From NCBI GenBank assembly GCA_964618975.1, contig CAZUDI010000051.1:1-25984 (forward strand): 25,984 nt of DNA. The letters run 5' to 3'. Positions within the stretch are counted from its first letter, which is position 1; each line of letters begins with the position of its first letter. A program made the translations under genes and the position numbers. The notes under the pieces are model-generated. The model worked only from the letters and a program-made list of their open reading frames with translations. It did not search any database and was not told where the DNA came from. Of this stretch, positions 14,962 to 21,913 are shown in pieces. This stretch comes from CAZUDI01 sp964618975. GTDB taxonomy: Bacteria; Desulfobacterota; Desulfomonilia; UBA1062.

Positions 14962-15864
14962 TTACACCTTCTCCGAGGTCGACTTGCCCAGGATGCCCGC
15001 CGGACGGAAGATCAGGATGAAGACCAGCAGCCCGAAGGCGAAGACGTCCTCGTAGTCGCTGGAGACATACCCGGTGGCAAAGCTCTCGGTCCAGCCCAGG
15101 ACGAGCCCGCCCAGCACCGCCCCGGGAATGCTGCCGATGCCGCCCAACACCGCGGCGGTGAAGGCCTTGATGCCGGCGATGAAGCCGATATAGAAATTGA
15201 TCTGCCCGATGTGCGAAGAGATGAGCACCCCGCCGATGGCCGCCAGGGCCGAGCCGATGATGAAGGTCACCGAGACCACCCGGTCCACGTTGACTCCCAG
15301 CAGCATGGCCATGGTCTTGTCCTGCGAGGTGGCGCGCATGGCCTTGCCCATGCGGGTGAAGCGGATGAAAAGCGTCAGCAGGATCATCACCGCGGCCGTG
15401 GTGGCCACGATCACCAGCTCGGACGAGCGCATGATGTGCTCATAGGGCTGCATGAAGGCGAAATCATGGATGAGGCTGGGAAACGACACGAAGTCGGAGG
15501 TCTGCGCCAGCAGCACGTAGTTCTGCAGAAAGATCGACATGCCGATGGCGCTGATCAGCGGAGAGAGTCGCTGGGCCTGTCTGAGAGGCTTGTAGGCAAT
15601 CTTCTCCACCGTATAACCATAGGCCGAGGAATAGACCACCGCGATCAGGCCCGCCAGGAGCAGCAGCGAGATTCCCGAGAACCCCAGCAGGGCCAGGACA
15701 CTGGCGGCGATCAGGGCGGTGAAGGCCCCGATCATGTAGATCTCGCCGTGGGCGAAGTTGATGAGCTGGATGATCCCATAGACCATGGTGTAGCCCAGAG
15801 CGATCAGGGCATAGATGCTGCCCCGCGTGAGACCGCCGAAGAAGAGCTCGAGGAAATACTCCAT
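14962..15864 (-). CDS. livH: Branched-chain amino acid type ABC transporter, permease LivH
   Basis: A 300-residue polytopic permease starting MEYFLELFFGGLTRGSIYALIALGYTM. It shows the family segments GIIQLINFAHGEIYMIGAF and the coupling region FTRMGKAMRATSQDKTMAMLLGVNVDRVV, and ends FRPAGILGKSTSEKV. The chosen ATG has AGGACC about ten bases upstream. The frame remains open upstream for 31 more codons of low-complexity sequence without family similarity. It is separated from livK by about 230 bases that hold a strong 14-bp hairpin, whereas livM follows after only three bases. Confidence 0.94.
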   Translation of the reverse strand: MEYFLELFFGGLTRGSIYALIALGYTMVYGIIQLINFAHGEIYMIGAFTALIAASVLALLGFSGISLLLLAGLIAVVYSSAYGYTVEKIAYKPLRQAQRLSPLISAIGMSIFLQNYVLLAQTSDFVSFPSLIHDFAFMQPYEHIMRSSELVIVATTAAVMILLTLFIRFTRMGKAMRATSQDKTMAMLLGVNVDRVVSVTFIIGSALAAIGGVLISSHIGQINFYIGFIAGIKAFTAAVLGGIGSIPGAVLGGLVLGWTESFATGYVSSDYEDVFAFGLLVFILIFRPAGILGKSTSEKV

Positions 15865-16016
15865 CTGCGCTGGTCCTGCCTTATCTCTTAAGCCTGTCTG
15901 TTCATGATGTTCAGCCCTGTCCGTTGTGAGGGAGCGTGCCGGCCCCCCCTTAACCATTACATTCCTTCCCGGATGTCAATGGCAAAAAACGTGACCTTGT
16001 CTTGAAAGCCTTGAAT

Positions 16017-16047
16017 CCGCCCTCCCTGCCTGAGGCAGGGAGGGCGG
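16017..16047. promoter_or_regulatory. 14-bp intercistronic hairpin between livK and livH
   Basis: CCGCCCTCCCTGCC (16017-16030) and its perfect reverse complement (16034-16047) surround a TGA loop, about 50 bases after the livK stop in the direction of transcription. No T-run follows on the minus strand, so full termination is unlikely. Such hairpins after binding-protein genes are known to block 3' exonucleases and raise the level of binding protein over permease. Confidence 0.8.
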
Positions 16048-16095
16048 TTATTCCCTGGCAAGTCTTTGCTACGTTCCTTCAGGGGAAGGCGCAGC

Positions 16096-17217
16096 CTACT
16101 TCATCACCTCCACGTAGACACCGCCCTGCACCTGGTACATGGCAAAGCCGATGCCCTTGGCATCGCCCTTCTCGTCGAAGCTGATTTTTCCCAGCGGGGT
16201 CTCGACCCACTCGGTCCTCAGCGCCTGGGTGAGCGGCCCGTACTCGGTGGATCCGGCCTTTTCGATGGCATTGATCAGGCACAGGGTGGCGGAATAGGCA
16301 TTCAGGTAGAAGGCGCCCGGGTCTTCCCCATAGACCTTCTTGTGGTGCTCGACCGCGGCAATGGCCATGGGGGACTGCGAGGTGTCGATGGGGCCGGTGG
16401 CGTAGACGCCCTCGGCATACTCACCGGCGACCTTGATGAAGGTCTCGTCCCGCACCCCGTCGTCCGAGACAAAGGGGATATCCATCTTTTTCTTGCGCAT
16501 CTGGCCCACGATCTTGGAGGCCTCGGGATGGTAGCCGCCGAAGACCACGGCCTCGGCCTCGGCGTTCTTGATCTTCTGCACCACGGCCGAGTAGTCCACC
16601 GCGCCCGGGGTGATGCCCTCGAACAGCACCACCTCGGCCCCGGCCTTGGTGAAGTAGTCCCGCGCGAACTCGGCCAGGCCCTTGCCGTAGTCGCCCTTGT
16701 CGTGGATCACGGCCACCTTGGTGAATTTGAGGTTGTTGAGCACGAAGTCGACCTGCATCTGGGCCTGGGCATCGTCCGGGGAGATGGTTCTAAAGAAGTT
16801 GGGGTATTCGCCACTCTTGGTGAGATCCACATTGGTGGCCGAAGGCGACATGACCACGATATTGGCATCTTTGTAGATCGAGAGCGCCGCCTTGGTGGCC
16901 CCGCTGCAGATGTGGCCCATGACCACGTCCACCTTCTCGGACAGGAGCTTGCTGGCCACATTGGCCGCCACCTCGGGCTTGCAGACATCGTCCTCCTGCA
17001 GGATGACAATCTTACGCCCGTTGATCCCGCCCCTGGCGTTCACCTCGTCCACCACCAGCTTGGCCGCATGAGCACTTGGCAGTCCGTAGGACGCCAGGTC
17101 ACCGCTGTGGGCGCCCGGAACGCCGATCTTGATAACCTCGGCCTCCTTCTTCTTGGCACACCCGCTCAGCCCTATCACCAGCATCACCACCATAAGACCA
17201 TACAGAATTTTCTTCAT
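16096..17217 (-). CDS. livK: Branched-chain amino acid type ABC transporter, substrate-binding lipoprotein LivK
   Basis: A 374-residue periplasmic-binding-protein type I receptor and the first gene of the operon. It starts with a lipoprotein signal (hydrophobic 4-16, lipobox LSGC with Cys20), followed by IKIGVPGAHSGDLASYGLPSAHAAKLVVDEVNARGGINGRKI, the standard opening of Leu/Ile/Val-binding proteins. The middle contains VVMGHICSGATKAALSIYKDANIVVMSPSATN, matching the ligand-site loop of the family. The start is chosen at ATG 17217 because GAGGAGG lies four bases upstream; the longer frame adds only six residues. It captures the substrate outside the cytoplasmic membrane and delivers it to LivHM. 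True ligand specificity (branched-chain amino acids or another small molecule) cannot be decided from sequence alone. Confidence 0.94.
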   Translation of the reverse strand: MKKILYGLMVVMLVIGLSGCAKKKEAEVIKIGVPGAHSGDLASYGLPSAHAAKLVVDEVNARGGINGRKIVILQEDDVCKPEVAANVASKLLSEKVDVVMGHICSGATKAALSIYKDANIVVMSPSATNVDLTKSGEYPNFFRTISPDDAQAQMQVDFVLNNLKFTKVAVIHDKGDYGKGLAEFARDYFTKAGAEVVLFEGITPGAVDYSAVVQKIKNAEAEAVVFGGYHPEASKIVGQMRKKKMDIPFVSDDGVRDETFIKVAGEYAEGVYATGPIDTSQSPMAIAAVEHHKKVYGEDPGAFYLNAYSATLCLINAIEKAGSTEYGPLTQALRTEWVETPLGKISFDEKGDAKGIGFAMYQVQGGVYVEVMK

Positions 17218-17279
17218 CACTCCTCCTCGCTCCATTCTGGAATGAAATTATCCCCAAGCCCTTTCTTTCAGGCGTAAGA

Positions 17280-17307
17280 AGTATCACTATTTCACTTGGA
17301 GTGTCAA
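17280..17307 (-). promoter_or_regulatory. Sigma-70 promoter of the liv operon
   Basis: The minus strand has a perfect -35 TTGACA (17302-17307), a 16-base spacer and -10 GATACT (17280-17285; four of six consensus bases). Transcription would start near 17273, about 55 bases before the livK start codon. The rest of the 330-base livK-TetR gap (17308-17547) shows no gene and no strong terminator for TetR. Confidence 0.7.
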
Positions 17308-17547
17308 ACCCCTGTTGCCCTGGGGGCTATTGACTGTGAAAGCTTCCCGGCCCCACCTTCGCCTCACCATCACGGGCGGGTCAGTCCGTGCTACGACGCA
17401 ACAGGGCATTTCTCCCGGGCCTTTTGGAAGACAGCGTCAGCGGGCGATCCCACCGGGGGAGATCCATCCTGTCTGATAGCCACGGCCAACGCACGGTCAC
17501 CAGAACGGCGCCGAACACCACACCCTGTCTTCGATGTCCGCAGCGCC

Positions 17548-18204
17548 TCACTCCCCGGCCAGGAGTCCCCGGGTCATCAGGCGGCCCATCTTGCGCACCT
17601 TGGCGTTAAGATTTTCCGGTGCGAGCATGGCCTGCGACCCCCCCAGGGTGAGCATGATAATGCCCACCGCCGCGCCGATCACGATCTCGGCCACCTCTCC
17701 GGGGTCAGCCTGGGCTATCTGATGCTCGGCCACGGCCCGGGCCAGGCGTCCGGCCATTAGCGCCACCCCGGCCTGTTCGATCTCCCTGGCCCGGGAACGC
17801 ACCTCCTCGCTGCAATTGGCGATGACCTCGGGTGTGACCTCGACGGCCAGCAGGGTGAAATAATCCCGCTTCTCGCAGGCAAAATGCGCCAGGGTCATCA
17901 GATAACAATCGACATACTCCTCCAGGCCCAGCCTGTGTCCCGGGATCTCCCTGAGCTGTGCGACGAGGAGTTCCAGGCCGTCGGTGGCGATGGAGAGGAA
18001 GAGGTCGTCCTTGGTGGGAAAGTCCAGATAGACGCTGCGTTTGCTGTAGCCGGCGCCCCGGGCGATCTGGTCGATGGTGGTCAACTTGTAGCCCCGCTGC
18101 AGAAACAGCCCCCGGGCGGCCTCCCTGATCGCCTGGGCCCGATTGCGCTTCCCGCCTCCCTTGGCTGCCGTCTTTTGCACCCCAGCTCCCCCCTTGCTCC
18201 ACAT
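17548..18204 (-). CDS. TetR family transcriptional regulator
   Basis: A 218-residue repressor-type protein. The N-terminal helix-turn-helix (about residues 22-68: RAQAIREAARGLFLQRGYKLTTIDQIARGAGYSKRSVYLDFPTKDDLF) is a clear TetR_N domain, while the C-terminal ligand domain (about 75-218) is of unknown specificity. Its promoter and a tandem palindromic operator lie directly upstream, shared with the divergent cupin-SDR pair. It therefore most likely represses itself and that pair in the absence of an inducer. It also lies upstream of livK on the same strand, so control of, or read-through into, the transporter operon is possible. The ATG at 18204 has a weak ribosome binding site. Confidence 0.9.
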   Translation of the reverse strand: MWSKGGAGVQKTAAKGGGKRNRAQAIREAARGLFLQRGYKLTTIDQIARGAGYSKRSVYLDFPTKDDLFLSIATDGLELLVAQLREIPGHRLGLEEYVDCYLMTLAHFACEKRDYFTLLAVEVTPEVIANCSEEVRSRAREIEQAGVALMAGRLARAVAEHQIAQADPGEVAEIVIGAAVGIIMLTLGGSQAMLAPENLNAKVRKMGRLMTRGLLAGE

Positions 18205-18209
18205 TGCGC

Positions 18210-18239
18210 TTGACAGTCATCCCCGGTTGGCCATATAGT
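18210..18239 (+). promoter_or_regulatory. Sigma-70 promoter of the cupin-SDR pair
   Basis: A perfect -35 TTGACA (18210-18215) is followed after 18 bases by -10 TATAGT (18234-18239; five of six). Start of transcription near 18246 falls inside the TetR-type operator. The -35 box lies within the 5' leader of the divergent TetR gene. Confidence 0.75.
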
Positions 18240-18266
18240 AACCACTGGTTACTAACCACGGGTTAG
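18236..18266. promoter_or_regulatory. Tandem overlapping palindromic operator, probable TetR binding site
   Basis: Two palindromes overlap: TAGTAACC-ACT-GGTTACTA (18236-18254) and CTAACC-ACG-GGTTAG (18252-18266). Their centres are 14 bases apart and both contain TAACCAC-GGTTA. The site covers the -10/start region of the cupin promoter and the start region of the tetR promoter, so a bound regulator would block both. Two dimers could bind side by side, as known for QacR. Confidence 0.85.
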
Positions 18267-18270
18267 CTCC

Positions 18271-18300
18271 ATTATCCATGGACAGAGCTTGTTTTGTCAA
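18271..18300 (-). promoter_or_regulatory. Sigma-70 promoter of the tetR gene
   Basis: On the minus strand a perfect -35 TTGACA (18295-18300) is followed after 18 bases by -10 GATAAT (18271-18276; five of six). Transcription would begin near 18264, at the edge of the operator, giving a leader of about 60 bases. Confidence 0.75.
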
Positions 18301-18342
18301 TGGCCTTATAGGCCCAATCATCACCACTAAAGGAGGATCCGC

Positions 18343-18801
18343 ATGGCAAACCGGTATGAACACCTGATCGTGAGAAACCCCAAAAATGTCAACGAACTGC
18401 CCGACCACGACTTCAGCCAGGTCATCCCCTACCCCGTGCTCATGGGCAGCGAGCTCGTGCCCGAGGCGCAGGCCTGGGCCCTCTACCTCTTCATCAAGGA
18501 GATCACCCAGGAACTCAAGGACATCGCCATCGCCACTGATCGCGCCACCCCCCACAGGCACGACTTCGACGAGATGTACCTCATGATCGGCGACGAGCGG
18601 GCCATCACCTTCGAGGTCATGCTCGCCGACGAGGTCTACCGGGTCGCCACCCCGGCGGCGGTCTATATCCCGCGCCTGACTCCCCACGCCATCCGTCCCG
18701 TAGATGCCACGGTGGGGGCCACCGGCGGGCTGATCCCGGTCTGCCTCAACGGGCAGTACATCACCCTGCCGGCCGAGGACAACGGGGTTTCCGCGCAATG
18801 A
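18343..18801 (+). CDS. Cupin-fold protein
   Basis: A small protein of 152 residues. The first cupin motif is visible as PHRHDFDEMYLMIG (70-83: H71, H73 and E77 would bind metal) and the second as TPAAVYIPRLTPHAIRP (103-119: H115 as the last metal ligand). The metal-binding set H-H-E-H is therefore complete. Cupins of this size range from dioxygenases to isomerases and sugar-binding proteins, so the reaction is unknown. The start is firm: AAAGGAGG lies seven bases before the ATG. Its stop overlaps the start of the short-chain dehydrogenase gene (ATGA), so the two products probably act on the same small molecule, which may also be the inducer of the divergent TetR regulator. Confidence 0.8.
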   Translation: MANRYEHLIVRNPKNVNELPDHDFSQVIPYPVLMGSELVPEAQAWALYLFIKEITQELKDIAIATDRATPHRHDFDEMYLMIGDERAITFEVMLADEVYRVATPAAVYIPRLTPHAIRPVDATVGATGGLIPVCLNGQYITLPAEDNGVSAQ

Positions 18802-19646
18802 GGGCGCTTACGGGTAAAAAGGCCATCATTACCGGCGGGGCCATGGGAATCGGCCTGGCAACGGCCCGGCGTCTCCTGCGGGAGGGCTGCGAAATCACCC
18901 TCTGGGATCTGGATGCAAAGGCCCTCTCAATCAGCGCCCGCGAACTCGAGACTTGCGGCGGGCCCCTCCATTGCCACGCCTGCGACATCACCGACGAGGA
19001 ACGCGTCAGAGACCTCGCCCAGAAGGCCAAAGACGAGATGGGCCACGTGGACATCCTGATCAACAATGCCGGTCACGTCAAGGCCGCCCGCTTCTGCTCG
19101 CAGCCCACCTCGGTCTGGGTGCGCTCTACCCAGGTCAATCTGATCGCCATGTACACTACCATCGCCGCCTTCCTGCCCGAAATGTACGCCCGCAACTCCG
19201 GCCATATCGTCAACATCTCCTCCGGGGCCGGGCTGGTGGGGTTGCCCGACCTGGCCGTCTACTGCGCCACCAAATGGGCGGTCTACGGCCTGACCGAATC
19301 GCTCAGGCTCGAGGCGCTTGCCGATGGCAAGAAGGGGGTGCGCTTCTCCTCGATCCACCCCGGCATCGTCAAGCACGGCATGTTCGAGGGCGGCAAGTTC
19401 AACCCCTTAGGGGAAATCCTGCTCCCGCGGCTGAACTCCCACGACGATATCGCCGAGGTCATCGTCGAGAGGGCCCTGAAGCGCGGCCACTGCATGGTGA
19501 TGCGGCCCCGCATCCTGCACATCGGCCTCATCGCCCGCGCCCTGCTGCCGGACCTGGCGCTCAACTACCTGCTGCTGGCGGCAGGCGCCGGCCACGCCAT
19601 GCAGGGCTGGGTTGGTCGCAACGGCAGCCCCCACGCCTCGCGCTAG
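18798..19646 (+). CDS. Short-chain dehydrogenase/reductase (SDR) family oxidoreductase
   Basis: A 282-residue classical SDR. The nucleotide-binding loop TGGAMGIG (12-19) is followed by WDLD (36-39; an acidic residue at the end of beta2 suggests NAD preference), NNAG (89-92), the catalytic serine in NISSGAG (139-145) and YCATK (155-159). After about residue 225 the sequence has a hydrophobic C-terminal section (RILHIGLIARALLPDLALNYLLLAAGAG), as in membrane-associated SDRs acting on lipophilic substrates such as fatty-acyl or retinol-like alcohols. It is translationally coupled to the cupin gene. It ends only three bases from the stop codon of the convergent M48 protease gene, with no terminator between. 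Confidence 0.93.
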   Translation: MRALTGKKAIITGGAMGIGLATARRLLREGCEITLWDLDAKALSISARELETCGGPLHCHACDITDEERVRDLAQKAKDEMGHVDILINNAGHVKAARFCSQPTSVWVRSTQVNLIAMYTTIAAFLPEMYARNSGHIVNISSGAGLVGLPDLAVYCATKWAVYGLTESLRLEALADGKKGVRFSSIHPGIVKHGMFEGGKFNPLGEILLPRLNSHDDIAEVIVERALKRGHCMVMRPRILHIGLIARALLPDLALNYLLLAAGAGHAMQGWVGRNGSPHASR

Positions 19647-19649
19647 GGA

Positions 19650-20606
19650 TCAGTACCAGGGACCCAACCAGTGCCAGCGGGGGGACCTGTGCACGACCGG
19701 GAAGCGCTCCTGCAACCAGTCCGGGCCGGGGAAGGTCTCAGGGTCCTGAGTCCCCGCAATCTCCCTCAGGCGGCGGACACGCTCCCCGGTGTGGGGGTGT
19801 GTTCGCAGGATGGAAGGGGCCGGCACCCGGCGTCCCGGCAGGAAGAGGGTCTCCCAGAGGGATCCCTGAGAGCTCTCCAGCTTTCCAAGGGCGCTTGCCA
19901 GCCCCTGGGGATCACCCGTGAGGCGGGCCGCCCCCAGGTCGGCATTGAACTCACGCGTGCGCGAGAGCGCCAGCTGCAGCAGGGAGAGTGCGCTGGGGGC
20001 CAGGAGCAGCACCAGGATGGGCAGCACGGGCACCCAGGTATCCATGAGGATCATCAGGGGCAGATAGAGCAGGATCAGCACCTGCCCCAAGAACGACAGC
20101 AGTGAGCTCACGCGGGTGAGCATGTCGGCCAGGGCGTGCAGCCTCAGGTCGTTGTTGGCGATGTGGGCCATCTCGTGCGCCATAACCCCGATCAGCTCGC
20201 GGCGGTCCAGGTGCCGTAGGAGCCCGTCGCTCAGGGTGATGGCCGCCTCGCCCGGGCGCCCGACACTGAAGGCGTTCATCACCCGGCTGGGGACATAGAA
20301 AAGCCGGGGGGAAGTGCCCAGCCCGGCCCGACGCGCGAGCTCCTGCGTGAGGGCATGCAGCCCCGGGGCGTCAGCGTAGGCCAGCTCGCGCGCCCCGTAC
20401 ATCCGCAGCACCATGCGCGGCGATACCCGCGAGGAGGACACCAGGACCCCTACCCCCAAAAACAGCGCCCACACGAAACCGGCCGCACCCAGGATCAGCC
20501 AGCCCAGGAGCCCGAAGATCCCCCCCATGACCGCCAGGATCAGGACGGTCTGCATCAGGTTGTGGATCCTGCCCGCCGATAACCTGTCCGAAAAACTCGC
20601 CCGCAC
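19650..20606 (-). CDS. M48 family membrane zinc metalloprotease (HtpX-like)
   Basis: A 318-residue membrane protease. Two N-terminal membrane segments (about 18-55) precede the cytoplasmic M48 domain with the zinc motif HEMAH (144-148) and the third ligand in SRTREFNADLGAARLTGDP (Glu219). A second hydrophobic hairpin lies between them (about 168-213), and the late IL-RTHPHTGERVRRL segment is typical of the family. HtpX-like proteases degrade damaged membrane proteins. It is shorter and more divergent than E. coli HtpX, so I give no symbol. The GTG start (20606) has AGGGG upstream and lies about 15 bases from the predicted start of transcription. An ATG at 20555 (MQTVLILAV) is an alternative. 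Confidence 0.88.
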   Translation of the reverse strand: MRASFSDRLSAGRIHNLMQTVLILAVMGGIFGLLGWLILGAAGFVWALFLGVGVLVSSSRVSPRMVLRMYGARELAYADAPGLHALTQELARRAGLGTSPRLFYVPSRVMNAFSVGRPGEAAITLSDGLLRHLDRRELIGVMAHEMAHIANNDLRLHALADMLTRVSSLLSFLGQVLILLYLPLMILMDTWVPVLPILVLLLAPSALSLLQLALSRTREFNADLGAARLTGDPQGLASALGKLESSQGSLWETLFLPGRRVPAPSILRTHPHTGERVRRLREIAGTQDPETFPGPDWLQERFPVVHRSPRWHWLGPWY

Positions 20607-20626
20607 TTTTGCTTACCCCTGCTGCC

Positions 20627-20655
20627 ATTGTAGGGACCCCGCCTTCGAAAGGCAA
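20627..20655 (-). promoter_or_regulatory. Sigma-70 promoter of the M48 protease gene
   Basis: On the minus strand TTGCCT (20650-20655) is separated by 17 bases from TACAAT (20627-20632; five of six). Predicted transcription start is near 20620, giving a short leader of about 14 bases before the GTG codon. Confidence 0.6.
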
Positions 20656-20850
20656 CCGTCGCCCTTACGCGCCAGGGCCGCAGACCCGGGAACATACCGG
20701 TCCCCCTTCTATCCTGAGAACTGCATTTTTTACTTTGATTGAGCTTCATGGGTATGACCCCAGAACACGCCCTGGGCCCTGCTTGACGCCGCAAGCAGCG
20801 GGGGACTCAACCCCCGGGCCATTGAAGGGGCCTGTTGATGGTATTGAGCC

Positions 20851-20894
20851 GGGGGTCTGGGGGGACTTCTTGCAGGAAGTCCCCCCAGACCCCC
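20851..20894. repeat. 19-bp perfect stem-loop downstream of the GntR gene
   Basis: Two 19-base arms (20851-20869 and 20876-20894; beginning GGGGGTCTGG) pair perfectly around a six-base loop. It lies about 75 bases after the GntR stop codon. No T-run follows on the minus strand, so it is probably a mRNA 3' protection or factor-dependent termination element, or a dispersed repeat. Confidence 0.75.
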
Positions 20895-20969
20895 TTCAAG
20901 AACTTCCAGGCTTAGCGATCATGGCTATGAAGTCCCGGGGCTGGATTATGCGCCGAGAAGCCGTGGCGC

Positions 20970-21734
20970 TCAGCGCAGAGCGCCCGAGCCCTCCAGGGTG
21001 ATGGCCTTGCGAAGCGATTGCTCCACATAATCGATATGTTCCTGGGTGGCTCGCTTGGCCGCTACCGGATCCTTGTTGAGGATGGCCTCGTAGATCTGGT
21101 AGAGCTGATGGGTGATCTGCTCCGAACTGCCCTTGACATAGGAGAGCTTCTTGCGGCTGTAGGGGAAGGCCCCCTTGAGGACCGAGGCGATGGTCTGGCG
21201 GATATGCACGAAGATGGTGTTCTTGGTGGCATCGGCCAGGATGTCGAACAGATCGGAATAGAACCGCCCCCCCTCCTTGGTGAAGAGCACGGTGTCCAGA
21301 CTCATCCTGCGGGCCTCTTCGATGACCTTCTGCAGCTGCTGGATGTGGCGCTTGGTGGCGTTGACCGCCGCCAGGGCGGCCATTTCGGAGTCGATGATCC
21401 GGCGCACCGCCAGCAGTTCCCAGATCTTGCGGTGATCGATCTGAATCATGTCCTCGATCGGGTTGCGCATGCCGTCCACCACCGACTTGACGAACTTGCC
21501 CTTGCGGTCCTGGGACTCGATGAAGCCCTTGGCCTCCAACAGCTTCATGGCCTCGCGCAGCGAGATGCGGCTGATCCCGAAGAGTTCCGTCATCTCCTGT
21601 TCGGAGGGCAGCTTGTCTCCGGGTTTCAGCTTGCCCTCGGAGATCAGGTCGATGATCTGCTCGGCCACCATGGTGGGAATCCCCGGGGCCTTGGCTATGC
21701 GTGATATGCCGAAGTCCGACTTTTCTTTCTTCAT
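20970..21734 (-). CDS. GntR family regulator, FadR/FCD subfamily
   Basis: A 254-residue regulator. The winged helix-turn-helix (about 20-88) includes VAEQIIDLISEGKLKPGDKLPSEQEMTELFGISRISLREAMKLLEAKGFIE, typical of GntR. An all-helical FCD ligand domain follows (about 100-245), with the VRRIIDSEMAALAA and QEHIDYVEQSL segments. FCD regulators bind small carboxylic acids or sugar acids, often with a metal ion. No catabolic gene adjoins it on the same transcript, so its targets are unknown. The ATG has GAGGAG eleven bases upstream. Confidence 0.92.
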   Translation of the reverse strand: MKKEKSDFGISRIAKAPGIPTMVAEQIIDLISEGKLKPGDKLPSEQEMTELFGISRISLREAMKLLEAKGFIESQDRKGKFVKSVVDGMRNPIEDMIQIDHRKIWELLAVRRIIDSEMAALAAVNATKRHIQQLQKVIEEARRMSLDTVLFTKEGGRFYSDLFDILADATKNTIFVHIRQTIASVLKGAFPYSRKKLSYVKGSSEQITHQLYQIYEAILNKDPVAAKRATQEHIDYVEQSLRKAITLEGSGALR

Positions 21735-21883
21735 TGGCTTTTCAACTCCTCATCCCTGCGGAGAGGCCTCCCCAAAACGCCCCGCCGTTGTGCCCCGTTA
21801 TTGCCTGCTTGCGCCCGTTACCCGTTTGACGGGACCGGGGCACTTCCTTAGCCACAAGGGGCCAGCATGCCCCCTGCTCTAGT

Positions 21884-21913
21884 ATTATAATCATACAATA
21901 TAACATATATCAA
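21884..21913 (-). promoter_or_regulatory. Promoter and possible operator of the GntR gene
   Basis: The minus strand has -35 TTGATA (21908-21913), an 18-base spacer and a perfect -10 TATAAT (21884-21889). The -35 overlaps the stop codon of the phosphoesterase gene. A GTAT/ATAC inverted repeat, with seven bases between its arms, covers the -10 box and could be an autoregulatory site; that part is weak. Confidence 0.6.

Larger units (their letters stand above)
20607..20969. other. 363-base intergenic region between M48 protease and GntR regulator genes
   Basis: No gene is evident. The part next to the protease holds its promoter (20627-20655). The middle has a short GGGGG-ACTCAA-CCCCC hairpin near 20800, and 20851-20894 is a very strong stem-loop downstream of the GntR gene. 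Both are untranslated by all signs. Confidence 0.6.

Noticed and set aside
14215..15891. 558-codon open frame on the plus strand opposite livH/livM
   Set aside because: It is antisense to two clear permease genes, has low-complexity Q/H/E/D-rich translation typical of reversed GC-rich membrane protein genes, and no family motif.
16066..17277. 403-codon plus-strand open frame opposite livK
   Set aside because: Shadow of a clear lipoprotein gene with lipobox and ribosome binding site; the translation is G/H/D-rich without domain features.
20760..20850. Possible RNA gene in the M48-GntR gap
   Set aside because: A GGGGG/CCCCC hairpin and a GACTCAACCC-like stretch recall a tRNA T-arm, but no acceptor or anticodon arms can be built around it.
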